Origin: Syntrophaceae bacterium
GTDB lineage: Bacteria; Desulfobacterota; Syntrophia; Syntrophales; UBA5619
Length of the DNA: 5,681 nt
Assembly (NCBI GenBank): GCA_023249795.1
Contig: JAHFBU010000126.1
Span: forward strand, 1-5,681
Direction of reading: 5' to 3'
The position numbers were made by a program, and so were the translations under genes. This document shows, one piece after another, positions 1 through 5,681 of the stretch (the stretch's first letter is position 1; each line of letters starts with the position of its first letter). The notes under the pieces are model-generated. The model was not told where the DNA came from, did no database searches, and saw nothing but the letters and a program-made list of their open reading frames with translations.

Positions 1-966
1 CAGGCGAAATGGTTCATCCATCCGGTTTTCATCTTCATCCTCTCAATCGTCACCCTGGCGCTATCGCTTTTTCTTTACATCTACTGGTACGTCAGCGTCA
101 GCTACAGCCTCAAATCCGTGATCCGGTACTATCGGCTCGATGCAAGCCAGTTCTTTGAGGCCCGAACCTGGGTGGTGATCCTCATCCTGTCGCTCCTGGT
201 TGGTGTCATCCTGGCGGGAATCCTCATCATCTTCATCTACAATTTAAAAACGCTTCAGCTCTACCGCCTGCAGCATACCTTCATCAACAATTTCACCCAT
301 GAGCTCAAGACCCCCGTCACCTCCCTGAAACTTTACCTCGAAACGTTCGCGAAACACGACCTGCCGCGGGAGGAGCAGCTCAAATACATCGGGTTCATGC
401 TGCAGGACGTGGAACGCCTCTCAGCCAACATCGGCAGCATTCTGAACCTTGCCCGAATCGAAAGCCGTCTTCAGGAAGGGGCGCCCACATGGGTTGACCT
501 TCCCGAGACTATTCGCCGGTTCATTCACGATAACCGCCATATCTTCCACGACGCCGACATCCGCGTGGACCACCCTCCCGGGGAGCCGCTCTTTTATCCC
601 GTGATCGTCTCCTTGTTCGAGATGCTCCTCATGAATATCCTGACCAACGCCCGCAAATACAACACCTCCGGGGAACCCCGGATCGACATCACCTTTGAAA
701 AGAAGGAAAAGTCTCTCCAGATCCGCTTCCGGGACAACGGAATCGGCATCGCCCCGGCGGAACGTAAAAGAATCTTCAGCAAGTTTTATCAGGCGCGGCA
801 TGAAGGTCCGACACCCGTCGGTGGAAGCGGGATCGGCCTCTATCTTGTCCAGCAGATCGCCAGGCTTCATCACGGAAAGATGGTCGCCGACAGTGAGGGG
901 GTCGGGAAGGGGTCCGTGTTGACGCTGATCCTGCCGGGCAAGGTTAAGGAGAGGGATGAAAAATGA
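1..966 (+). CDS. Sensor histidine kinase, two-TM, no HAMP (5' partial)
   Basis: Membrane sensor kinase that autophosphorylates on histidine and passes the phosphate to the regulator encoded next to it. The reading frame is open from base 1, so the N-terminus lies outside the window; 321 codons are visible. The GTG at 118 is not the start, because a membrane helix is encoded upstream of it in the same frame. Visible residues: TM helix about 8-31, a loop of about 25 residues, TM helix about 57-80, then only a dozen or so residues before the DHp H-box FTHELKTP with phospho-accepting His100 (codon 298-300). The HATPase_c domain follows, with N-box NILTNARKYN (Asn216), G1 box DNGIGI (Asp245), F-box IFSKFYQ and G2 box GGSGIGL (274-280). 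All catalytic boxes are intact. There is no room for a HAMP domain between TM2 and the H-box. The 3' end overlaps the regulator gene by 4 bases. The family assignment is secure; the signal is unknown. Confidence 0.95.
   Translation, partial: QAKWFIHPVFIFILSIVTLALSLFLYIYWYVSVSYSLKSVIRYYRLDASQFFEARTWVVILILSLLVGVILAGILIIFIYNLKTLQLYRLQHTFINNFTHELKTPVTSLKLYLETFAKHDLPREEQLKYIGFMLQDVERLSANIGSILNLARIESRLQEGAPTWVDLPETIRRFIHDNRHIFHDADIRVDHPPGEPLFYPVIVSLFEMLLMNILTNARKYNTSGEPRIDITFEKKEKSLQIRFRDNGIGIAPAERKRIFSKFYQARHEGPTPVGGSGIGLYLVQQIARLHHGKMVADSEGVGKGSVLTLILPGKVKERDEK
946..955 (+). promoter_or_regulatory. Ribosome binding site of the response regulator
   Basis: AAGGAG at 946-951 followed by AGGG lies 7-11 bases before the ATG at 963, inside the 3' end of the kinase gene. 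It supports the ATG that overlaps the kinase stop as the true start of the regulator. Confidence 0.7.
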
Positions 967-1691
967 GACAGAGCGGGAAAAGGCGCATCCTGATTGTCGA
1001 GGATGACACGCACATCGCCGAGGGGTTGAAGCTCAATCTCTCGCTGCAGGGCTATGAAACCGCCATTGCCGGCAGCGGAACCGAAGGGCTGCGGCTTTGG
1101 AAGGAATGGAATCCGGACCTGATTGTCCTGGACATCATGCTCCCCGCGCTGGACGGCCTTTCGGTGCTTCGCCACATCCGCCTGCAGGACGAGCGGCTTC
1201 CCGTTCTGATCCTTTCGGCCAAAGGGGGATCCGACGACCGGATCAAAGGATTCTCCTGCGGCGTGGACGACTACCTTGCCAAACCCTTCAACCTTGAGGA
1301 ATTTCTGCTGAGGATCGAACGGCTCCTGACCAGATCCCTCTGGGGCCGCGACCATTCAACCCCCGGCACGCCTGAAGAACCGGCAGAAGCGCAGCGATAC
1401 GCCTTCGGCGGCAATACGATTGACTTTGCAACGATGACGGCGGAGACCCGGCAGGGAACCCTGCGACTGACCGAACAGGAGGTGAGGCTGCTGAAGGTCT
1501 TCATCGCCAACCGGGGGAAACCCCTGACCCGCAAGACCCTGCTGGAGGTGGGCTGGGGCTACACCGGCGTGACGACGACCCGGACCGTGGACACCTTCAT
1601 GGTCCGTCTGCGGAAATACTTCGAAGTGGACCCTGAGAATCCCGTCTATTTCCGAAGTCTGCGCTCGGTCGGGTACATCTTCGATCACTGA
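963..1691 (+). CDS. OmpR/PhoB-family response regulator
   Basis: Cytoplasmic DNA-binding transcription factor activated by phosphorylation, 242 residues, the normal size for the family. The N-terminal receiver domain (about 8-124) has the acidic pair Asp14/Asp15, phospho-accepting Asp57 in VLDIMLP, the switch Ser85 in LILSAK and the conserved Lys107 in AKPF. A linker of about 20 residues rich in Pro and Glu leads to a C-terminal winged-helix domain of the Trans_reg_C type (about 146-242), with LTEQEVRLL, the recognition-helix region TTTRTVDTFMVRLRK (204-218) and the terminal hairpin RSVGYIF. The ATG shares the sequence ATGA with the kinase stop, which indicates translational coupling and makes the kinase upstream its likely partner. 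Kinase-before-regulator order is the less common arrangement for OmpR-type pairs. Target genes cannot be told from the window; a PhoP, PhoB or RprY-type name would be a guess. Confidence 0.96.
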   Translation: MRQSGKRRILIVEDDTHIAEGLKLNLSLQGYETAIAGSGTEGLRLWKEWNPDLIVLDIMLPALDGLSVLRHIRLQDERLPVLILSAKGGSDDRIKGFSCGVDDYLAKPFNLEEFLLRIERLLTRSLWGRDHSTPGTPEEPAEAQRYAFGGNTIDFATMTAETRQGTLRLTEQEVRLLKVFIANRGKPLTRKTLLEVGWGYTGVTTTRTVDTFMVRLRKYFEVDPENPVYFRSLRSVGYIFDH

Positions 1692-1809
1692 CGGCCGCTT
1701 GTTCGATCCGTGTCAAAAAAGCGAAAGATGTTTTACGTCATTCAAGGGTTATTTATTGCTATACGTAACAAACAATAGACATGATCAGCAATAAGCCGCA
1801 ATGTACTGC
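1692..1809. other. Convergent intergenic spacer
   Basis: This is the gap between the 3' ends of the two converging gene groups. It is visibly richer in A and T than the flanking genes. I found no ORF with a ribosome site, no tRNA-like or rRNA-like sequence, and no GC-rich stem followed by a T-run in either direction. It holds only weak inverted repeats (TTACGT 1733-1738 with ACGTAA 1763-1768, and the pair at 1753-1794). Since both flanking genes end here, no promoter is required. Confidence 0.6.
1753..1794. repeat. 8-bp inverted repeat between convergent genes
   Basis: TTATTGCT at 1753-1760 is matched exactly by its reverse complement AGCAATAA at 1787-1794, with 26 bases between the arms. 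The stem is AT-rich, the loop is long and there is no T-run beside it, so it is a poor rho-independent terminator. It could aid 3'-end formation for the converging transcripts or be chance in AT-rich DNA. Confidence 0.3.
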
Positions 1810-2202
1810 CTATTCAAGCGGGTTTTTCATTTTGGGCAAAGGGCGTTTCCACGCCCGATAAGCCGCATCACGCTGCCATTCCCAAAATTCTATTTTGTCT
1901 TCACCTAATTTCATAAGGCCAAGATCGCGACCCAGCTCGAAGAACCCCGGTCCCGGCTTTCCATTGACACTGACCGCCACGGAACTGAGCATAGGCCGGC
2001 CGGCAATCACTTCATCCTCGGATATTTCCCCAAGGATATATCCGGTTTCTCTCCCCATATAGGAACCGCTGGTGGGCAAGCCCATGATCACTGCGATATC
2101 CTGATAGGTTGTCGTTCCTCGATACTGGGCAGCACGAACGAGTTCCGCCATCACATGGAAATAGACTGTCCGTCCTCGATATTTGTCTTTTACCTGCTTC
2201 AT
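1810..2202 (-). CDS. Small protein with MGMT/ATL-like winged-helix pattern, restriction-locus accessory
   Basis: A 130-residue soluble protein with no signal peptide or membrane segment. I do not know an experimentally defined function for it. The start is taken as ATG at 2202, because a near-perfect Shine-Dalgarno (2216-2205) lies 8 bases upstream; the GTG at 2211 three codons earlier sits inside that site. Seen in the sequence: an N-terminal helix (about 12-27), then TTTYQDIAVIMGLP (30-43), a Gly-rich stretch SGSYMGRETGYILGEI (45-60), GRPMLSSVAVSV (68-79) and GKPGPGFFELGRDLG (81-95), then a Trp-rich basic C-terminus. The order 'TTY-x-DIA-x-x-x-G-x-P', 'G-x-x-x-G-x-x-L' and a strand ending in a small loop with Gly resembles the DNA-binding half of O6-alkylguanine-DNA alkyltransferases and alkyltransferase-like proteins. 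The active-site PCHR is absent; RPML stands near that place. It is the last gene after hsdR and a metallopeptidase, 21 bases behind the latter, so probably co-transcribed. The gene is well supported; a DNA-binding role is inference. Confidence 0.85.
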   Translation of the reverse strand: MKQVKDKYRGRTVYFHVMAELVRAAQYRGTTTYQDIAVIMGLPTSGSYMGRETGYILGEISEDEVIAGRPMLSSVAVSVNGKPGPGFFELGRDLGLMKLGEDKIEFWEWQRDAAYRAWKRPLPKMKNPLE

Positions 2203-2204
2203 CG

Positions 2205-2216
2205 GGATCACCCCCT
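2205..2216 (-). promoter_or_regulatory. Strong extended Shine-Dalgarno deciding the start of the 130-aa gene
   Basis: Read on the - strand, the site is AGGGGGTGATCC, matching 11 of 12 bases of AGGAGGTGATCC, the complement of the usual 16S rRNA 3' end. The AGGGGG core ends 8 bases before ATG 2202-2200. The alternative GTG start (2211-2209) lies within the site and so is unlikely to be used. Confidence 0.75.
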
Positions 2217-2223
2217 CTTCATT

Positions 2224-2907
2224 CTATATGGCTTCCTCCAACAACTGGCCATTTTCCTTCAGCCAATCCTTTGCCTTTTCCGCCATCGGAACCTCTGTCC
2301 GGACAATGTTCCAGAACCGGGGTGTGTGATTGGCTTCGATCAGGTGAGCCAATTCGTGAACGATGACGTAGTCGATGACGAACATCGGCGCCTTGATCAG
2401 CCGCCAGTCGAACCCGACGTTGTTTCTGGCCGTGCAGGACCCCCAGCGATAGCGGTTGTCCGCAATCTTAATCTTGGCGACTTCGACCCCAAGCCTGCGG
2501 GCATGCGCCTTTGTCCGGGGGATGATTTTATCTTTTGCCTTGCCGATATACCACTCCCGCAACGTTTCTACCTGCCTGATCCCAAAGCTCGACGGAATCT
2601 GAAAGCCTCTGTTGAACCGAATCTCAGCGAGTCCCTCCCGGACGACCTCGATGCGGTATCGCCGCCCCAGATAGAGCGCCGATTCGCCGCTGACCAATTC
2701 CTTCCCCGGCGGGTGGGGCAGGCCCTGGTATTTTTGGGGATGGTGCGTCTTTTCGTAGATCCATTGCCGTCTGGCTTCGACGACCTGCCTGATCCTCTCC
2801 TCGGCGAGTCCCACCGGTGCATGCACCACGACACTCCGGTCCCTCTCGACGGTGATCGTCAGTTGGCGCCGCTTGGCGGATCGTTGAATCGTGTATTCCA
2901 GGACCAC
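2224..2907 (-). CDS. YgjP/DUF45-type zinc metallopeptidase
   Basis: Predicted cytoplasmic zinc-dependent peptidase of 227 residues, close to the usual length of the YgjP-like family (often annotated as 'M48 family metallopeptidase' or DUF45). Its N-terminal part (about 1-115) is strand-rich with basic residues, opening with a pattern like SAKRRQLTITV and including LYLGRRYRIEV (78-88). The C-terminal catalytic part has the family signature RWGSC (154-158), then WRLI (168-171) and VIVHELAHL (181-189), with zinc ligands His184 and His188, catalytic Glu185, and a third likely ligand His194 in NHTPRFW. No signal peptide or membrane helix is seen. The GTG start at 2907 lies 5 bases after the hsdR stop with only a weak GGAA upstream, suggesting translational coupling to hsdR. 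Genes of this family are often found beside type I restriction genes; the substrate is not known. Family confidence is high; a role in controlling or maturing the restriction complex is inference. Confidence 0.92.
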   Translation of the reverse strand: MVLEYTIQRSAKRRQLTITVERDRSVVVHAPVGLAEERIRQVVEARRQWIYEKTHHPQKYQGLPHPPGKELVSGESALYLGRRYRIEVVREGLAEIRFNRGFQIPSSFGIRQVETLREWYIGKAKDKIIPRTKAHARRLGVEVAKIKIADNRYRWGSCTARNNVGFDWRLIKAPMFVIDYVIVHELAHLIEANHTPRFWNIVRTEVPMAEKAKDWLKENGQLLEEAI

Positions 2908-2912
2908 TGCAA

Positions 2913-5681
2913 TTATTCCGCGTAGAGGATGATGTCGTTGTTCTTCCCCGCGATCTCCATGATGCGGCTGATGATATGGGCGCGGTTTTTCACCAGTCCG
3001 GGAAGTTTAGAAAATTCCGGGGCCAGCATGACGTCCTGAAGATCGGCCCGCAGCTTGTTGCGGGCGGGAATGCTCTCCCAGAAACCCGTGAGCTTCAGTT
3101 CCCGTTCCACGGCCAGAAAGGCCTTCTGGGTCAAATCGACAATGTGGCCGATCCTGTCGTCCATGCTCATTCCGTCGGCAACCCCCGGCGCTCCATCCCG
3201 GATAGGGATACCTTCCTCTCCAAAGATCTCCCCGAAGATTTCCCGCTTGAGCATCCGGAAGAAGGGCATCTGTTTCTTGCGGTGCAGGCCGTAGGTCGGC
3301 TCCTTGGCCGCCTTGATGATCCGTTGCCGCAGCTTCTCCAACTCCTCGTAAATCTTGTTCCAGTTCTCGCGGAACTCCTTGAATATCGCCGCCAGCGCCT
3401 CGGCGAAGGAGGCCTGCAGTTCCGGGTCGTCGTTCAGCTCCACGTCGAGATGGTGACGGATGGCATGTTCCACCTCTGCGGCCTTGGTCTTGGTGCGGCC
3501 CCTTTTCCCGACCTGCTTGTCGAAGTCAGCATCGAGGATCGAGATCGGCTTGACCTTGACATCGATCCCTTTCGACGCCAGATAGACATCCGTGATGCCG
3601 CGGAGCTTGGGCGGAATGCCCTTCATGCTGAGGCGTTCGTCATGCAGGTGCTTTTCCGCCATGACATTGATCGCGGCAAGGGCCTGGTAGTCGGCCATAT
3701 AGTCGAGGGCCTGCCGGGCGGGAAAGACCAGATTCAGACATTGGGTCAGCTTCTTGAAGGCCAGCAGGTAATCGAAACGCACGTCCTCGTCATAGAAGAG
3801 GTCGAAGAATGCGTCGTGGTCGGTCAGATCCGTTATCCCGTACTTCTTGAGCAGGTCCATGACAGCCCGGTGGCTTTCCCCCAGTTCCCGTAACTCTTGT
3901 TCGGGAAAACTCAGGCAATCAATGACTTCCTTCTGCTCCCGTTCGTCGTAGGCGTCGATGGCCTTCTTCAAGTGATGGCCGATGCCCACGTAGTCCACGA
4001 TGAACCCCTTTTCCTTCGCCTCTCCCGCCACGCGGTTCACGCGTGCGATGGTCTGCAGGAGCGTATGAGCCACGATCACCTTGTCCAGATACATCACCTG
4101 CTCCACCGGGGCATCGAAGCCGGTCAGGAGCATGTTGTTGACGATGACGATCCCCATGTCGCCGGTGACGCCTTCATCAACATTCCCGAAGGCCAGCTTG
4201 AAACTCTTGATGGTCGTTTCGTGCCGGGAGCCATCCGTGTAGGACCTCAGGTGGGGCAGGTCGTTGTGATTGCCGGAGATGATGACATCCGTTTTCAGCC
4301 TTTCCAACTGTTCAAGGTCCAGTTTCCCGGGATTGTTCTTCTTCCGCTCGGCAAGGGCCGCTGCCAGGGCGGCATCGATGTATCCCTTGTAGCGCACCGC
4401 CGCCTCGCGGGAAGCGGCCACCACCTGAGCCTTGTAGCCGTTCGGAAAGACATGAGTCAGATAGTGGTCCACCATATCCTTGGCCTTGGCCTCGATGACC
4501 GGTTTGGCCTCCAGGTAGGCTTCACGGGAACCGTACCCCAGGATTTCCAGCCGCTGCTGGAGGTTATAGTCGCTGAAAACATCGGCAAAGGTCGCGTCCA
4601 TGGCTGGCTGATCGGGCACCTCGGCGTTATGCGTGCGGCCCTCGTAAACGATCTTCAACGTCACGCCGTCGTCGATGGACTGGCGCATGGTGTACTTGTC
4701 GATATAGTCGCCGAAGACCCGCTCCGTCTTGTCGATCGGGGTCCCGGTGTAACCGATACGCGCGGCATTGGGGATACCCTTATCGAGATTCGCCCCGAGC
4801 ATGGCATACTGGGAGCGGTGGGCCTCGTCGGTCATGACCAGGATGTGGGGGCTGGCGTTCAGCTCGGGAAAGGTCTCCGTCAGGTCGGCCTCGCGGAATT
4901 TGTGGATCATGGCCATGACCAGATCCGACGAGTCCGTACGCAAGAGTTCCTTGAGCCGCTTGATGCTGTCGGCCACCTTGACCGTAAAGCCGATCCCCTT
5001 GCTGGTTTCGGTGAGCTGCCCCTCCAGTTGCGTGCGGTCGGTCACAAAGACCACTTTCCAGTTCGCGAGCTGCGCATGGCCATACATCTCCCGCACCATG
5101 AACATCATGGTGAGCGACTTGCCGGAGCCCTGGGTGTGCCAGACGATACCGCTCCGCTCACGCGGGTTTTCGCCGGTCAGCAGGCGCTTCACCGCGAGCT
5201 TCACGGCCCGAAACTGCTGATAGCGCCCGACGACCTTGATCGTCTCGCTCTTGTCGTTCGTCGAAAAGAGGGTAAAGGTGCGGATCAGATCCAGCAGGTT
5301 ATCCCGGTCGAGCATCCCCGCGACCAGGCGCTGCTGGTCGTTGGGCCCGCTGTCGCCGTGGGGTAGATCATCGACCGTCCGCGGATAAGGATCGGCCCAG
5401 CGGTAGAAAAGCTTCTCGCTGTGGGTGGTGACGGTGCCAAACTTGGCGGCGTTCCGGCAGGTGGCGATGACGATCTGGTTGTAATAGAAGAGCGGCGCGC
5501 TGCCCTCGCCCTTGGCGCCCCGTTGCTCGCTGTACCTCATGAGCTGGTCGATGGCCTCCGGGATGGCCTCCTTGACCTTCGGCGATTTGCATTCGATCAC
5601 GACCACCGGCAGGCCGTTCAGGAAAAGGACGATGTCCGGAACGATATGGTGCTCCGTCCCCAAAATGCGCACCTTATACTG
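2913..5681 (-). CDS. hsdR: Type I restriction enzyme R subunit, HsdR (5' partial)
   Basis: Motor and nuclease subunit of a type I restriction-modification complex: with HsdM and HsdS it translocates unmodified DNA using ATP and then cuts it. 922 codons are visible and the frame is open to the window edge. The GTG at 5672 is internal, since conserved sequence (QYK) precedes it; roughly the first hundred residues are missing compared with the family's usual 1000 or so. Counting from the first visible residue: PD-(D/E)xK nuclease with Asp16 in VPDIVLF and Glu30/Lys32 in VIECKSP; VGRYQQFRAV (about 151-160); Walker A HTQGSGKS (about 182-189); DEAH box (about 285-288); GYTGTP (about 310-315); LLTGFDAP (about 518-525); and QTIARVNR (about 543-550) as helicase motif VI. 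The C-terminal third is helical and charged, consistent with the HsdR C-terminal region that contacts the methylase. No frameshift or lost key residue is seen. hsdM and hsdS should lie upstream, outside the window. It is followed at 5 bases by the peptidase gene. Confidence 0.97.
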   Translation of the reverse strand, partial: QYKVRILGTEHHIVPDIVLFLNGLPVVVIECKSPKVKEAIPEAIDQLMRYSEQRGAKGEGSAPLFYYNQIVIATCRNAAKFGTVTTHSEKLFYRWADPYPRTVDDLPHGDSGPNDQQRLVAGMLDRDNLLDLIRTFTLFSTNDKSETIKVVGRYQQFRAVKLAVKRLLTGENPRERSGIVWHTQGSGKSLTMMFMVREMYGHAQLANWKVVFVTDRTQLEGQLTETSKGIGFTVKVADSIKRLKELLRTDSSDLVMAMIHKFREADLTETFPELNASPHILVMTDEAHRSQYAMLGANLDKGIPNAARIGYTGTPIDKTERVFGDYIDKYTMRQSIDDGVTLKIVYEGRTHNAEVPDQPAMDATFADVFSDYNLQQRLEILGYGSREAYLEAKPVIEAKAKDMVDHYLTHVFPNGYKAQVVAASREAAVRYKGYIDAALAAALAERKKNNPGKLDLEQLERLKTDVIISGNHNDLPHLRSYTDGSRHETTIKSFKLAFGNVDEGVTGDMGIVIVNNMLLTGFDAPVEQVMYLDKVIVAHTLLQTIARVNRVAGEAKEKGFIVDYVGIGHHLKKAIDAYDEREQKEVIDCLSFPEQELRELGESHRAVMDLLKKYGITDLTDHDAFFDLFYDEDVRFDYLLAFKKLTQCLNLVFPARQALDYMADYQALAAINVMAEKHLHDERLSMKGIPPKLRGITDVYLASKGIDVKVKPISILDADFDKQVGKRGRTKTKAAEVEHAIRHHLDVELNDDPELQASFAEALAAIFKEFRENWNKIYEELEKLRQRIIKAAKEPTYGLHRKKQMPFFRMLKREIFGEIFGEEGIPIRDGAPGVADGMSMDDRIGHIVDLTQKAFLAVERELKLTGFWESIPARNKLRADLQDVMLAPEFSKLPGLVKNRAHIISRIMEIAGKNNDIILYAE

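Noticed and set aside
118..120. GTG as start of the histidine kinase
   Set aside because: The same frame is open upstream to base 1 and encodes a full transmembrane helix, so the gene begins outside the window.
870..1355. Open frame on the - strand over the kinase/regulator junction
   Set aside because: It overlaps two well-conserved genes with intact catalytic motifs on the + strand, and its product has no recognisable feature.
1740..1824. Imperfect direct repeat ATTCAAGGGTT / ATTCAAGCGGGTT as a possible insertion-site duplication
   Set aside because: Two short copies with an indel, one inside a coding sequence, and no transposase or tRNA nearby; chance is the simpler explanation.
1795..1827. 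Possible terminator for the kinase/regulator operon (CCGC ... GCGG followed by GGTTTTT)
   Set aside because: The stem is only about 4 base pairs with a loop of nearly 20 bases, and the T-run falls inside the coding end of the opposite gene.
2155..2925. Open frame on the + strand (256 codons) opposite the metallopeptidase gene
   Set aside because: It covers the HELAHL-encoding gene on the other strand and also runs into the small gene. The Asp/Pro-rich product shows no family signature.
2976..3893. Open frame on the + strand (305 codons) opposite the 3' part of hsdR
   Set aside because: Antisense shadow of the same codon pattern; low-complexity product with no domain.
3897..5366. Long open frame on the + strand (489 codons) opposite hsdR
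   Set aside because: It lies entirely antisense to a clearly conserved HsdR helicase. Its product has no recognisable motif and is rich in His, Val, Gly and Asp, as expected from the reverse complement of GC-rich coding DNA.
5670..5672. GTG as start of hsdR
   Set aside because: The frame continues to the window edge, and a start here would leave the nuclease domain without its usual N-terminal portion.
1..5681. CRISPR array, tRNA, rRNA, insertion sequence or phase-variation tract
   Set aside because: I saw no regularly spaced repeats, no cloverleaf or rRNA-like stretch, no transposase gene, and no long simple-sequence run.

Overview
The window carries two convergent gene groups separated by about 118 bases of AT-richer DNA. 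It looks like a bacterial chromosome of moderately high GC with ordinary bacterial start signals: AAGGAG-type Shine-Dalgarno sites, ATGA start/stop overlaps and some GTG starts. I cannot name the organism from this. The style of the two-component genes would fit a Gram-negative anaerobe of the Desulfobacterota/Syntrophales kind, but that is only an impression. Both ends of the window cut through genes.

Left part (1-1691, + strand): the 3' part of a membrane sensor histidine kinase gene, then an OmpR/PhoB-type response regulator. Their stop and start codons overlap (ATGA), so they form a translationally coupled pair with the kinase first. The kinase has two membrane helices around a loop of about 25 residues, and no HAMP domain before its phospho-accepting histidine. 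All catalytic boxes of both proteins are present. Nothing in the window shows the signal or the target genes.

Middle (1692-1809): a short convergent spacer with weak nested inverted repeats. I see no convincing rho-independent terminator, promoter or RNA gene.

Right part (5681-1810, - strand): the tail of a type I restriction-modification locus. In transcription order it holds hsdR (5' end outside the window), a YgjP/DUF45-type zinc metallopeptidase starting 5 bases after the hsdR stop, and a 130-residue protein whose fold pattern resembles the winged-helix DNA-binding half of alkylguanine-DNA alkyltransferases without the PCHR active site. hsdM and hsdS are not in the window and would be expected upstream of hsdR, beyond position 5681. 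HsdR keeps its PD-ExK nuclease motif and all the helicase motifs I could check, so the motor and nuclease look intact. The peptidase and the small protein are the least understood parts. They read as accessory genes of the restriction locus and are the best candidates for undescribed biology here.
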